64,000 bases of DNA from positions 1,675,605-1,739,604 of the forward strand of contig NZ_OZ035006.1 of NCBI RefSeq assembly GCF_964031115.1, read 5' to 3'. Numbering within the stretch: position 1 is the first letter of the stretch; every line of letters begins with the position of its first letter. The notes below the pieces were generated by a model, which made no database searches, was not told the DNA's origin, and saw only the letters and a list, made by a program, of their open reading frames with translations. The DNA comes from Spiroplasma endosymbiont of Clivina fossor. GTDB lineage: Bacteria > Bacillota_I > Bacilli_A > Mycoplasmatales > Nriv7. Of this stretch, positions 20,762-31,244 are shown in pieces. The position numbers were made by a program, and so were the translations under genes.

Positions 20762-21721
20762 TTATACATTAAAATATAATACCGCTGTTTGTTGGTTTGG
20801 AGTTAAACTCTTATGTTGGTATTTTCATTTTCAGAGATTTAAATAATTTTGAATATTAGTAAAACCTAAACCATGATAATGAATTAAGGCTTCTTTACGA
20901 CTAGATTGTAATTTACTGATTTTATTTAAGTTACGATAACTAGCTTCAGGATTAATTGTTGTTTTAGTTACACATAAAGTAGAATTTGTTTGTTTTGCTA
21001 CTAAAAAATATAATTTTTGCATATCGGAAGTAATAATTGAATTTTCGTTAATTAATTCTTTGTTCATATTTTCAATAACTCATTGTTTTTGTAAACGTTT
21101 GGTGTTTGTGGATTTAACATAAATATTGTTATTATTATCAATTGCCATTTGAATACAGCATTTAGTATTAGTTGCGAATGGGTCAAGGTGAATTCTTCGT
21201 GGATCAGTTTTATATTTGAAATTTCCTTTATGGATTTCTTTAATAAATGTTTCATCGATTTGGATTTTACCAGATAATTTTTTAAATTTTAATTGGGTAT
21301 TTTCTAATTGTTTTGATTTCATTAATTTTTGACGATTATATCAAGCAGTTTTTAATGTAGTTTTAATAAAACGAGAAATTGTTTTACTAGATTGCCCCAG
21401 CAATGAAATTTGAATCAATAAATTTCATTGTTCATAATTTAAATGACTTCAATAAATAAAATGATTACGAAAAGCGTCAAAACTTGCACGGCAATTTTTA
21501 CATAAATATTTTTGTTTTCCTTCTGAATTATGTCCATTTTTAACGCAATGGTAAGATTCACATTTAGGGCATTTAATACCTTGCGCTCTAAATTTTTGAT
21601 CAATTTCATTTAACTGTTTTTGTTTTTTTATTAATTCTGCTTGTTGTTTGACTTTTTCATAAAATTCTAAAAATTGATCATCTGTTAAAGTATTTACTAG
21701 TTCTTGAATTATTTTTTCCAT
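20762..21721 (-). CDS. IS1595-like transposase, copy 2
   Basis: A 319-residue copy of the zinc-ribbon DDE transposase at 861-1820, read with UGA as Trp. It is intact, with the zinc ribbon CPKC...CKNC and QIDETF preserved. Confidence 0.8.
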
Positions 21722-21836
21722 AATTATTATCCACCTCTATCATATTAAAAATATACCTAAAATTAAGTATATTCAATAAATATCAAGAGTTTTCGACAAA
21801 ATTAAAACAATTTTTTGGTTTTTTTAAAAAAAGAAT

Positions 21837-22904
21837 AGACTTCTTGCAAAATTAATATGATAATTATAATTTTTAAATTTAAAATAAATATAAAAGTGTT
21901 ATTAAAATAATTTTTAGATTATTTTTACAAATATTTTGTCATTAAAACATAATAAAAATTATTATTTACAATAAAAAAAGACTGAAATTTTAAATTATCA
22001 AATATATTTAAACTAATAGTTGTAAATTATAAATTGAAGCTATTAAATTAAATCTTAAAGCAAATCTTTTTCTACGATTTCGATATTTTTCACTAATAAT
22101 TTTAAATTTTTTAAGTATAGCAAAAACATTTTCAATAACAATTCTCATTTTTGAAATTCGCTCATTATTTTGCTTTTCTTCTTTATTTAAAGGGTTTTTC
22201 TTTGATTTTCTTTTAGGAATTAAAACATTATGATTAATTTTTTGTATGCCTTGATAACCTAAATCCACTAAAACAGTTGTTTCTGGTAAAAATTTAATTT
22301 TTGAATCTTTTAAAATTTTAAAGTCATGGTTTTTACCATAAGAAAAATCAGAACTAATAATTTTTTTACTATCTTTTTCAATTATAACTTGTGTTTTTAT
22401 TGTGTGTTTTTTCTTTTTTCCTGAGTAGTGCTGTTTTTGTCTTTTTTTGGGCGTTGGATTTGGCTTTCAGTTACATCAATTATAACAGTCTTATCTTTGA
22501 AATAATCTTTTAATAGTGATTTTTGACCAGTAAGTTGTTGAAAATTAGGGTGTTTTATTAAAGTGTCTTCAATTCATTTGATATTTCTATAACAACTACT
22601 TTCACTAATATCATAACTTTTTGCAATATGAAAATAAGTTCTATATTCTCTTCAATATTCTAAAGTCATTAAAATACGATTTTCTAATGATAATTTATTG
22701 GTTCTTCCGCGACGAAATCTCTTTTTTAATTCTTCTATTTTTAAAATTTCTAGCATTTTATTAAAAGTAGTATGTTTAATACCAGTTAATCTTAAAAAAT
22801 TTTTATCACTTATTTGATTATTTTTTTTAAATTTCATTTAAATTCCACCTTTTTATTAAAAACAACAATTCAATTATATTTTAAATTAATTTTGCAAGAA
22901 GTCT
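21837..22904 (-). mobile_element. IS5-type element, copy 3
   Basis: A 1068-bp copy with matching AAT duplication on both sides. It is inserted between the IS1595-like element and the AT-rich region downstream of rpsU. Confidence 0.9.
22008..22837 (-). CDS. IS5-type transposase, copy 3 (-1 frameshift)
   Basis: Same two-frame transposase as at 16641-17470, with the A7 slip site near 22448-22442 on the minus strand. No damage is seen. Confidence 0.85.
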
Positions 22905-23169
22905 AATATATATCCTTCCTTATATGCAATTTCCTAGTTAGCTAACTAGGTGCGAGAAATGCTCGAAATTACCAAAAAGCATTTTTTGGCACACCTAAAA
23001 AGTGTTCTCATATTTACAACACAACTTTTTAAATAGAATTTAGTTTTTGTTCGAACAAGTTAATAAATTAATAAAGTTAGTTTAATTTTATTAATTAAAA
23101 TACCTACCTCCTTTAAAAAATTATTGTTAAGAGGAGTATTTTTACTGGTCTAAAATGTCTGTGTTACCT
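22905..23169. other. Noncoding stretch with palindromes
   Basis: No gene is supported. A perfect 18-bp palindrome CCTAGTTAGCTAACTAGG lies at about 22952-22969, followed by two smaller hairpins (CGAG...CTCG and CCAAAAA...TTTTTTGG). An AAAGGAGGTAGG ribosome-binding-like box on the minus strand near 23105 has no convincing ORF after it. Confidence 0.4.
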
Positions 23170-23350
23170 TACAACCTCCCTGTGAATAGGCTACCGTTTT
23201 CAATGTTTTAATACTTCAATATTCTCATTGAAATGATGCTTCTTGTTTTAAAGTTTCTAATGTGAAATTCATTGCTTGTGATAATACTTAATTAACATTG
23301 CTAAACAAGCAACAGCACAATCATTTTTTTTGCTCTTGTCATATTAATGG
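23170..23350 (-). pseudogene. C39-peptidase domain remnant (bacteriocin-exporter type)
   Basis: On the minus strand one frame gives KKNDCAVACLAMLIKYYHKQ, the signature of the C39 cysteine-peptidase domain at the N-terminus of peptide-processing ABC exporters (Cys in DC.VAC). It breaks at a stop and a frameshift. A shifted frame continues LETLKQEASFQ and WSIKTLKTVA, matching the rest of the pattern. No transporter follows. It is a short, dead relic. Confidence 0.5.
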
Positions 23351-23414
23351 ATACAACATTTAATCCCCATTACTACTTTTACTTATCTAATTTTTTCCTT
23401 GTAAAACATAAAAA

Positions 23415-23442
23415 AATCTCGTTAATAATTATAACGAGAAAA
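23415..23442 (-). terminator. rpsU terminator
   Basis: TCTCGTTA and TAACGAGA form an 8-bp stem; on the minus strand it is followed by TTTTTTT. It lies directly after the rpsU stop. Confidence 0.8.
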
Positions 23443-23456
23443 TTTAACGAGAAAAT

Positions 23457-23627
23457 TTAACGAGAAAATTTACGATTTTGTGCTTGTTTAAGTAAACGTT
23501 TTTCTCTGGAAGTACGGAAGTGTTTACGCTTTTCTAATTCTCTTTTAATTGGAGAAGCAACTTTTTTAAATCTGCGTAAAGCTTGATCAATATCTTCTCC
23601 ATCCCTTATTATCATAAGTAATGCCAT
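23457..23627 (-). CDS. rpsU: 30S ribosomal protein S21
   Basis: The 56-residue basic protein, MALLMIIRDGEDIDQALRRF then KRELEKRKHFRTSREKR, matches bacterial S21, which binds the 30S platform. It is intact although surrounded by IS and phage DNA. Its last codons and the following bases contain three tandem copies of a 14-base unit (AACGAGAAAATTTA), which reach into the terminator stem. A promoter-like pair lies in the 147-bp repeat upstream. Confidence 0.95.
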   Translation of the reverse strand: MALLMIIRDGEDIDQALRRFKKVASPIKRELEKRKHFRTSREKRLLKQAQNRKFSR

Positions 23628-24019
23628 TTAATTTTCAACTCCATTTTCCTATATTTTTTACATATGAATATTTTATAGCTAGACCCTATAATTATAATTT
23701 TTTTTGCTATAAAATGCAAATGATTTAATCATTGAGGTCGCGTTTAGTTTTCTTAGGTATTGCTTTGAAGAAGTAAAACAATCAGCTAATTATATTATTT
23801 AATTACTAAACTAACCCTACCTTTCTTGTTATTGTCATTTTTACTCGTTACCATTTTATCATATTATTGAATTTTTACACAATAAAAATTATAATTGGGT
23901 CGCGTTTAGTTTTCTTAGGTATTTTTTAAAAAAGAAAAAATAATCATTTACTATAAATTATTTCAATATGCAAATTAAGTATATATTTCTTATGTATGAT
24001 TTTTGTTGTAAAAAATTAT
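23628..24019 (-). promoter_or_regulatory. rpsU upstream region with a 147-bp repeat shared with uvrD
   Basis: No gene is seen. Positions 23736-23882 repeat, with a few changes, the stretch 39632-39779 upstream of uvrD. On the minus strand both contain TTGTGT, 18 bases, TAAAAT, a possible promoter. The first 26 bases (GGTCGCGTTTAGTTTTCTTA...) occur a third time at 23898-23923. It may be a dispersed mobile-element end that carries a promoter. Confidence 0.5.
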
Positions 24020-24128
24020 TTTAATGTTGTCGAAAACTCTTGATAAAATAAAAAAAAATCATCAACTTGATAATTTTAAAAGGCTTTTATGTAAAATTAC
24101 TATTTTTACTTTAACTTTTTTATATATT
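24020..24128 (-). repeat. IS1595-like end fragment
   Basis: About 105 bases match the 3' end of the IS1595-like elements (GTCGAAAACTCTTGATAAAA onward), cut by IS5 copy 4. Only the noncoding end remains. Confidence 0.75.
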
Positions 24129-25196
24129 AGACTTCTTGCAAAATTAATATGATAATTATAATTTTTAAATTTAAAATAAATATAAAAGTGTTATTAAAAT
24201 AATTTTTAGATTATTTTTACAAATATTTTGTCATTAAAACATAATAAAAATTATTATTTACAATAAAAAAAGACTGAAATTTTAAATTATCAAATATATT
24301 TAAACTAATAGTTGTAAATTATAAATTGAAGCTATTAAATTAAATCTTAAAGCAAATCTTTTTCTACGATTTCGATATTTTTCACTAATAATTTTAAATT
24401 TTTTAAGTATAGCAAAAACATTTTCAATAACAATTCTCATTTTTGAAATTCGCTCATTATTTTGCTTTTCTTCTTTATTTAAAGGGTTTTTCTTTGATTT
24501 TCTTTTAGGAATTAAAACATTATGATTAATTTTTTGTATGCCTTGATAACCTAAATCCACTAAAACAGTTGTTTCTGGTAAAAATTTAATTTTTGAATCT
24601 TTTAAAATTTTAAAGTCATGGTTTTTACCATAAGAAAAATCAGAACTAATAATTTTTTTACTATCTTTTTCAATTATAACTTGTGTTTTTATTGTGTGTT
24701 TTTTCTTTTTTCCTGAGTAGTGCTGTTTTTGTCTTTTTTTGGGCGTTGGATTTGGCTTTCAGTTACATCAATTATAACAGTCTTATCTTTGAAATAATCT
24801 TTTAATAGTGATTTTTGACCAGTAAGTTGTTGAAAATTAGGGTGTTTTATTAAAGTGTCTTCAATTCATTTGATATTTCTATAACAACTACTTTCACTAA
24901 TATCATAACTTTTTGCAATATGAAAATAAGTTCTATATTCTCTTCAATATTCTAAAGTCATTAAAATACGATTTTCTAATGATAATTTATTGGTTCTTCC
25001 GCGACGAAATCTCTTTTTTAATTCTTCTATTTTTAAAATTTCTAGCATTTTATTAAAAGTAGTATGTTTAATACCAGTTAATCTTAAAAAATTTTTATCA
25101 CTTATTTGATTATTTTTTTTAAATTTCATTTAAATTCCACCTTTTTATTAAAAACAACAATTCAATTATATTTTAAATTAATTTTGCAAGAAGTCT
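24129..25196 (-). mobile_element. IS5-type element, copy 4, at a junction
   Basis: Full 1068-bp copy, but flanks ATT and AAT do not match. The left neighbour is an IS1595 fragment and the right neighbour is a truncated prophage, so it probably marks a recombination joint. Confidence 0.85.
24300..25129 (-). CDS. IS5-type transposase, copy 4 (-1 frameshift)
   Basis: Same two-frame transposase as at 16641-17470, intact. Confidence 0.85.
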
Positions 25197-25345
25197 AATA
25201 AATAAATAATATCAAATAACATTCGTCAACTTTGGGGATTATAATAATGCAAAATCGCACCATAAAATCACGCAATAATAAATAAAGTGCGATTTAAAGC
25301 GACAAAATCATATAATCTTAAATTTATTTTCTTAAACAATAACAT
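25197..25345 (-). pseudogene. Zot-like ATPase, N-terminal fragment (F)
   Basis: About 49 residues beginning MLLFKKINLRLYDFVALNRT, matching the membrane N-terminus of the Zot-like proteins (compare FVSLNRT in D). The rest, including the P-loop, is removed by IS5 copy 4. Confidence 0.75.
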
Positions 25346-25375
25346 CCGTAAATCACACTCTCCTTATTTTTATTA

Positions 25376-25612
25376 TTATCTGCCGGGCATTAATTTTTCA
25401 AACATTTTGAAAGCAATTAAAAATAAACCAATAATTACACCAAGCAAGAAAACTCAATATGTAGCAAAAAAATTAACGACATTTGGCATATTATCACCAA
25501 TAATATCAGTTCAAATATTACCGAACGCTGTAATTAATGCTTTTCATAAGTTAGTAACCGCTTGTTCGCCAGTAATTTTTGCTGGTGCTTCTGTTAAGAA
25601 AGTTCCAATCAT
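25376..25612 (-). CDS. Major coat protein candidate (F)
   Basis: 78 residues, beginning MIGTFLTEAPAKITGEQAVT, with an amphipathic helix, a membrane helix and a basic end KMFEKLMPGR. The AAAGGGGGTGAT box is the strong one seen before every coat gene here. Confidence 0.8.
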
Positions 25613-25627
25613 ATAATCACCCCCTTT

Positions 25628-25858
25628 CTAAACAAAATATGATTTAACCTTATAAAATAAAATAACCATAAATAAGACGATGAATACTAATACCATTCAA
25701 AACGCAATATTTGCCATTAAAAGTCAAAGTAGTTCTTTGGTTAAATCAATTTCTTTACCAGAAACTCACGCCGGAATAGTTGTAATTTGGATAAATAAAT
25801 CTCAAAAATACAATTTTGTCATTTCTCAATCTAAATCTTTTCAAGCAACTAAAAACAT
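25628..25858 (-). CDS. Phage membrane protein, 76 residues (F)
   Basis: Homologue of 8147-8377 (LYFWDLFIQITTIPAW) with a C-terminal membrane helix and several UGA-Trp codons. The start MFLVAWKDL is shared with D. It overlaps its upstream neighbour's stop region. Confidence 0.75.
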
Positions 25859-25863
25859 AATAA

Positions 25864-26013
25864 TTACCGCTTAAAAGGTCAAAAGAGTAGAAAAATAATG
25901 GCTGAAAACAACATTACAATTATTAAAATTGAAAACAAAAATACAACTTGGGGTGGTAAATCGGCAGTTGGATAAATTAATTCAATTAACTCAATAATTA
26001 TTTTTTTAAACAT
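25864..26013 (-). CDS. Phage small membrane protein, 49 residues (F)
   Basis: MFKKIIIELIELIYPTADLP followed by one hydrophobic helix. It is close to the D protein at 35153-35317 and a distant counterpart of the 53-residue A protein. Confidence 0.7.
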
Positions 26014-26022
26014 TTTCTAAAC

Positions 26023-26235
26023 CTACTTTTTAATTTCTTTTTCATCTTGTTCTAATAAATTTCGCTTAAACTTTGCAATGAATATTCGCTGTGAATAAGT
26101 AAAATCTTTTGGTAGCTGTTTTGCTTCACTACCATATTTCTTTTTATCTTTAAAAAACCGATAAATATTAACAGCAATATAATATGCTAGTAATAATGTT
26201 AAAATCGTAAAAAACACTAATCCAAATATACTCAT
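26023..26235 (-). CDS. Phage single-span membrane protein, 70 residues (F)
   Basis: An N-terminal helix (MSIFGLVFFTILTLLLAYYI) and a basic tail with FTYSQRIFIAKFKRNLLEQD, homologous to 7761-7982. An AAGGAG box precedes it. Confidence 0.75.
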   Translation of the reverse strand: MSIFGLVFFTILTLLLAYYIAVNIYRFFKDKKKYGSEAKQLPKDFTYSQRIFIAKFKRNLLEQDEKEIKK

Positions 26236-26265
26236 CTTTCTTTTCTCCTTAATTTTCTAATTAAT

Positions 26266-26460
26266 TTATTTTTTTAAACAATTATGTTCAACAAAATCAA
26301 AACAAAGTCAATTATCACCAACTAAATCAGTTCTAACAGAATCAACTGCAGATTTAGACGCTCAAATTTTTTGTTCTAATCCGGTTTTTTTATTAATAGA
26401 ATATATAAACTCTTGACAATAATCTTTGCCAGGCTCATCCACACTAACTCACATTTTCAT
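26266..26460 (-). CDS. Unrecognised 64-residue soluble protein (F)
   Basis: It begins MKMWVSVDEPGKDYCQEFIY and ends EHNCLKK, with three UGA-Trp codons and a GGAG box. No membrane helix. It is not present in A, B or C. The position matches that of small DNA-binding proteins in filamentous phages, but no motif supports that. Confidence 0.6.
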
Positions 26461-26550
26461 TTCTAAAACTCCAAAATTAATTTTTTTACTACATTAAATC
26501 AAAAAATGCAATAACTTAGTTAAATAACTCAAACTAACATTGATAATTAA

Positions 26551-26578
26551 CGGGCGGAGCATACGCTTTCCGCACCGT
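26551..26578 (-). other. GC-rich hairpin motif shared with prophage D (candidate origin)
   Basis: In an AT-rich gap (26461-26670, no gene) lies CGGTGCGGAAAGCGTATGCT on the minus strand. The same core CGGTGCGGAA.GCGTATGC stands before rep in D (36987-37015). A GC-rich island conserved in both phages suggests a replication origin or nick region. Confidence 0.5.
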
Positions 26579-26670
26579 TTAAACACCTTAAAAACCAACC
26601 TAAATTTTTTTAAACTATATTTATTTTTATTATTTCTTTACCTCTATTCTTAAAATGCCTTAAAACACCT

Positions 26671-27003
26671 TTAAAATGAATTTTTAAAATAATTAAAACT
26701 TACATCCTTTTTAGCAATCTCTTTCTCCGCAACAAAAAAACCTAACAACTCATGACCTAAAATCAAACTAGATTCTTGACCTTTCTTATTATTAACTAAA
26801 ACCAACTGATACTCACCATCTTTAATTATTCCGATACAAATAGAATTCTCATATTTTCCTTTATAAACAAATCGTTTTGAAAACCAAATACCAGTAGATT
26901 CATACAATCAGGGAATTGCTGGTGCTTTAATAAGTACTGCATTTTGCGTTTCTTTCAAAAGATATTTTTCAGTATTTAAAAAAATATTTTCAATATTTCT
27001 CAT
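26671..27003 (-). CDS. Plectrovirus conserved 110-residue protein (F)
   Basis: Homologue of 7432-7758 (MRNIENIFLNTEKYLLKETQ). I prefer ATG 27003 to 27009 because AGGGTGG then lies 7 bases away. No domain recognised. Confidence 0.75.
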
Positions 27004-27009
27004 ATACAT

Positions 27010-27387
27010 ACCACCCTTACAATATTTAGTTATATTAACTTAGTTATATTTAACTTAGTCTTTTAACTTAGTTCAATATATTTCTCTTTAAACTCTTTCT
27101 TTAAACTAAATTAACATAACTTGTTAGTAAACTTCGTTTACTAAAAAACTTAGTTTATCAACAACAAGGCACAAAAAAATACAAGGCATAACTAAAAATA
27201 ATAAATATTAATTTAACCTTATATTTCTTGTAATAAATAAATGAGCTCGTATTTATTTATTAATTAAAAGCAAGTTTGTAGAAACCAAAATCTTGTCATA
27301 TGTATATGGTTTCTACATTTTTAGAACATCCGTGTAATATACCACAGATGTTTTGCACAATCAAGAAAAATATTAAAAAAGGAGAAA
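27010..27387 (-). other. Leader of prophage F and end of prophage D
   Basis: No gene. It holds three AACTTAGT-type repeats (27035-27075), a perfect stem TTAGTAAAC/GTTTACTAA (near 27122-27143), a stem AATAAATAAAT/ATTTATTTATT around GAGCTCGT (near 27232-27262), an inverted pair GTAGAAACCA/TGGTTTCTAC (27278-27316), and ACCACAGATGTTTTGCAC (27341-27358), which recurs inverted at 39545-39562. Confidence 0.5.
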
Positions 27388-27859
27388 TTAATTTATTAAT
27401 TCTTGTAATTTTTGAAATGGTGATTTATTTTGTAATGCTGAATGACAGCGTTGGAAGTTGTAATAGTAATAATATTGATTTAAGAAATGTTGTAGTTCGT
27501 TTTGATTTAGTTTTTTATCCTTAACATAAAATAATTTAGTATAATGTTGATGAAACCGCTCAATTTTACCGTTACTTTGTGGCGAACGAATTGGAGTGGT
27601 TTCATGGATAACCCCATTCCTTGAAAGAAAGGGGCCGTAAAAGGTCTTTCTTTTACTTTGTATGCTTTTTTATTACTTCAATTAGTAGTAGTAAATTCTG
27701 GAGCATTATCAGTGCGAAGGCGTTTAATGGTTATGCCAAGTTCACTAAAATCTTTCATTGCTCTTTGCACAGCGTTAATCGCGTTATTGGTTCCTAAACT
27801 ATCATAAACATAACCAAATACTATCCGTGTTATTTCGTCAATGAAATCATAAATATAAT

Positions 27860-28927
27860 AGACTTCTTGCAAAATTAATATGATAATTATAATTTTTAAA
27901 TTTAAAATAAATATAAAAGTGTTATTAAAATAATTTTTAGATTATTTTTACAAATATTTTGTCATTAAAACATAATAAAAATTATTATTTACAATAAAAA
28001 AAGACTGAAATTTTAAATTATCAAATATATTTAAACTAATAGTTGTAAATTATAAATTGAAGCTATTAAATTAAATCTTAAAGCAAATCTTTTTCTACGA
28101 TTTCGATATTTTTCACTAATAATTTTAAATTTTTTAAGTATAGCAAAAACATTTTCAATAACAATTCTCATTTTTGAAATTCGCTCATTATTTTGCTTTT
28201 CTTCTTTATTTAAAGGGTTTTTCTTTGATTTTCTTTTAGGAATTAAAACATTATGATTAATTTTTTGTATGCCTTGATAACCTAAATCCACTAAAACAGT
28301 TGTTTCTGGTAAAAATTTAATTTTTGAATCTTTTAAAATTTTAAAGTCATGGTTTTTACCATAAGAAAAATCAGAACTAATAATTTTTTTACTATCTTTT
28401 TCAATTATAACTTGTGTTTTTATTGTGTGTTTTTTCTTTTTTCCTGAGTAGTGCTGTTTTTGTCTTTTTTTGGGCGTTGGATTTGGCTTTCAGTTACATC
28501 AATTATAACAGTCTTATCTTTGAAATAATCTTTTAATAGTGATTTTTGACCAGTAAGTTGTTGAAAATTAGGGTGTTTTATTAAAGTGTCTTCAATTCAT
28601 TTGATATTTCTATAACAACTACTTTCACTAATATCATAACTTTTTGCAATATGAAAATAAGTTCTATATTCTCTTCAATATTCTAAAGTCATTAAAATAC
28701 GATTTTCTAATGATAATTTATTGGTTCTTCCGCGACGAAATCTCTTTTTTAATTCTTCTATTTTTAAAATTTCTAGCATTTTATTAAAAGTAGTATGTTT
28801 AATACCAGTTAATCTTAAAAAATTTTTATCACTTATTTGATTATTTTTTTTAAATTTCATTTAAATTCCACCTTTTTATTAAAAACAACAATTCAATTAT
28901 ATTTTAAATTAATTTTGCAAGAAGTCT
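27860..28927 (-). mobile_element. IS5-type element, copy 5
   Basis: A 1068-bp copy with exact 3-bp AAT duplication. Removal restores VDKKYYIYDF in the interrupted transposase. Confidence 0.9.
28031..28860 (-). CDS. IS5-type transposase, copy 5 (-1 frameshift)
   Basis: Same two-frame transposase as at 16641-17470, intact. Confidence 0.85.
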
Positions 28928-29609
28928 AATACTTTTTATCAACCGGAAAATTTGATGTGGTAATTATTTTGGCATCCATTTGTAAAAGACCAATCTCGGA
29001 AACTTCATAACGCTTAAAATGGCGTTTTGTTTGTTTGATTTGTTGTTTTAATTCTTTTCAACGAGAGTCAGATTTAATTCAGCGATAAAAAGTTTTAATA
29101 TTTTTCGGAATTTCTAATTTTTTAATATCGTGAAAACCCATTTTTAAATTGTTAAATAAAGACCACATTCCACCAGCTTGAATATTTCTATAATCAAAAT
29201 ATAAATCGCATATTTTTTCACGAGAATTTAAATCATATTAATAACTAATTTTGTTAGGTTTTTTATATTTGAAAATTAAACTATTAAAATCATCATTTTG
29301 ATAAGCAGTAAGAATTTTATTAGCTCACTGATAAAATGTATTTCGTGTACTGTGAAAATGCTTTTTTACTAATTTATTTAAAGTTATTGGTTCTAAATAA
29401 AATTGATTACATAAATTTAAATAACTAGTAACTCGTTTTTTAGTTTTGTGATAATGTTTGTGATTATAAATTGTTCTTAATCAACTTTGGACTTTTGCTT
29501 TTAAATCGGCTAAATCAGCCTGGCAAATAACATATTTCATTTTTAAAACTCCTTAAAGTAAGAAAACCGTATTACAAAAATACGATTTTCAATAATATTT
29601 ATTAAATTA

Positions 29610-30035
29610 CTAATTTTTATTAGGTATTTCAGCAAAGAATGAAGTTATTAAATATTGACTAAAACCTAAATCTTTATTTTTAGAAAATGTAATTTTAACA
29701 TTAACAATTTTATCAATAGTATATTTATTACTTTCACTTTTACCATTACGCTCATAAAAAATGCGAATGTCTTTAAAACCATCAATCGGTTTATAAGAAG
29801 TTAAAGGTTCCGCAGAATTAGAAACATCAAAAGGTAATTCATTTTTAATAGAACTAATATTTAATCATCCGCCTCAATCATTGCTAGTAGAACTCGTAAA
29901 ATTACTATTCAAAATTTCAATAAAGTTTAATTCATATTTTTTTGCATTATCAGTAATTAGAGTATTGTTACCTCTATTACACCCAGAAATAAACATTATA
30001 CATACTAAATTTAAAGCTGATAAAAATTTTCGCAT
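29610..30035 (-). CDS. Phage lipoprotein carrying the cognate attachment-protein domain (D)
   Basis: The 141-residue protein starts at ATG 30035 behind AAAGGAGG. Its lipoprotein signal has FISGC (Cys19). From ILNSNFTSSTSNDWGGW to FSQYLITSF it equals the N-domain of the attachment protein of the same prophage (31245-33080). The DNA of the two copies (about 29657-29919 and 32640-32902) is identical. The domain is unrelated to those in A and B, so the pairing is independent of domain type. IS1595 copy 3 lies just upstream, between it and the attachment gene, and may have cut its promoter. Confidence 0.8.
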
Positions 30036-30064
30036 AAAGAAAAATCCTCCTTTCAAAGGAATTA

Positions 30065-31209
30065 TTTTAATTTTGTCGAAAACTCTTGATATTTATTGAA
30101 TATACTTAATTTTAGGTATATTTTAATATGATAGAGGTGGATAATAATTATGGAAAAAATAATTCAAGAACTAGTAAATACTTTAACAGATGATCAATTT
30201 TTAGAATTTTATGAAAAAGTCAAACAACAAGCAGAATTAATAAAAAAACAAAAACGTTTAAATGAAATTGATCAAAAATTTAGAGCGCAAGGTATTAAAT
30301 GCCCTAAATGTGAATCTTACCATTGCGTTAAAAATGGACATAATTCAGAAGGAAAACAAAAATATTTATGTAAAAATTGCCGTGCAAGTTTTGACGCTTT
30401 TCGTAATCATTTTATTTATTGAAGTCATTTAAATTATGAACAATGAAATTTATTGATTCAAATTTCATTGCTGGGGCAATCTAGTAAAACAATTTCTCGT
30501 TTTATTAAAACTACATTAAAAACTGCTTGATATAATCGTCAAAAATTAATGAAATCAAAACAATTAGAAAATACCCAATTAAAATTTAAAAAATTATCTG
30601 GTAAAATCCAAATCGATGAAACATTTATTAAAGAAATCCATAAAGGAAATTTCAAATATAAAACTGATCCACGAAGAATTCACCTTGACCCATTCGCAAC
30701 TAATACTAAATGCTGTATTCAAATGGCAATTGATAATAATAACAATATTTATGTTAAATCCACAAACACCAAACGTTTACAAAAACAATGAGTTATTGAA
30801 AATATGAACAAAGAATTAATTAACGAAAATTCAATTATTACTTCTGATATGCAAAAATTATATTTTTTAGTAGCAAAACAAACAAATTCTACTTTATGTG
30901 TAACTAAAACAACAATTAATCCTGAAGCTAGTTATCGTAACTTAAATAAAATCAGTAAATTACAATCTAGTCTTAAAGAAGCCTTAATTCATTATCATGG
31001 TTTAGGTTTTACTAATATTCAAAATTATTTAAATCTCTGAAAATGAAAATACCAACATAAGGGTTTAACTCCAAACCAACAAACAGCGGTATTATATTTT
31101 AATGTATAAAAAAGTTAAAGTAAAAATAGTAATTTTACATAAAAGCCTTTTAAAATTATCAAGTTGATGATTTTTTTTATTTTATCAAGAGTTTTCGACA
31201 AAATTAAAA
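30065..31209 (+). mobile_element. IS1595-like element, copy 3
   Basis: A 1145-bp copy with exact 8-bp duplication AGGAATTA. Inserted between the attachment and lipoprotein genes of prophage D. Confidence 0.9.
30150..31109 (+). CDS. IS1595-like transposase, copy 3
   Basis: A 319-residue intact copy of the zinc-ribbon DDE transposase at 861-1820, transcribed against the prophage genes around it. Confidence 0.8.
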
Positions 31210-31244
31210 AGGAATTATATTTTATATAAAAATATTGGAAACAC

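Larger units (their letters stand above)
19333..21807 (-). mobile_element. IS1595-like element, copy 2, containing an IS256
   Basis: The IS1595-type ends at 19333 and 21807 enclose the minus-strand transposase and, in the 3' noncoding part, IS256 copy 3. The outer flanks (GAAAAGTT left, CAATTTTT right) do not match, so the flanking DNA has been rearranged after insertion. Confidence 0.8.
25197..27009 (-). mobile_element. Prophage F, truncated plectrovirus
   Basis: A minus-strand gene run from the 110-residue first gene (27003) to the start of the Zot-like gene, where IS5 copy 4 ends it. Proteins are closer to those of D than of A. It carries a 64-residue gene not found in A-C and a GC-rich hairpin shared with D. 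It lies directly downstream of D in the same orientation, so the two may be tandem copies. Confidence 0.8.
27388..29540 (-). pseudogene. SpV1-type rve-domain transposase, broken
   Basis: The start at 29540 follows AAGGAG (MKYVICQADLADLKAKVQSW). A helix-turn-helix region leads to a retroviral-integrase-type core: LLQMDAKIITTSNF with the first Asp, RLRTDNAPEF with the second, and SPQSNGKIERFHQHY with the Glu, as in IS481/IS3-like transposases and the SpV1 transposase ORF. Damage: a TAA at 29238-29240, IS5 copy 5 at 27860-28927 (AAT duplication), and a frameshift near 27630. It lies right after the lipoprotein gene. Confidence 0.8.

Noticed and set aside
23397-23480. Possible CRISPR-like array in the three AACGAGAAAATTTA units
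   Set aside because: Units are contiguous without spacers and overlap the rpsU end and terminator.
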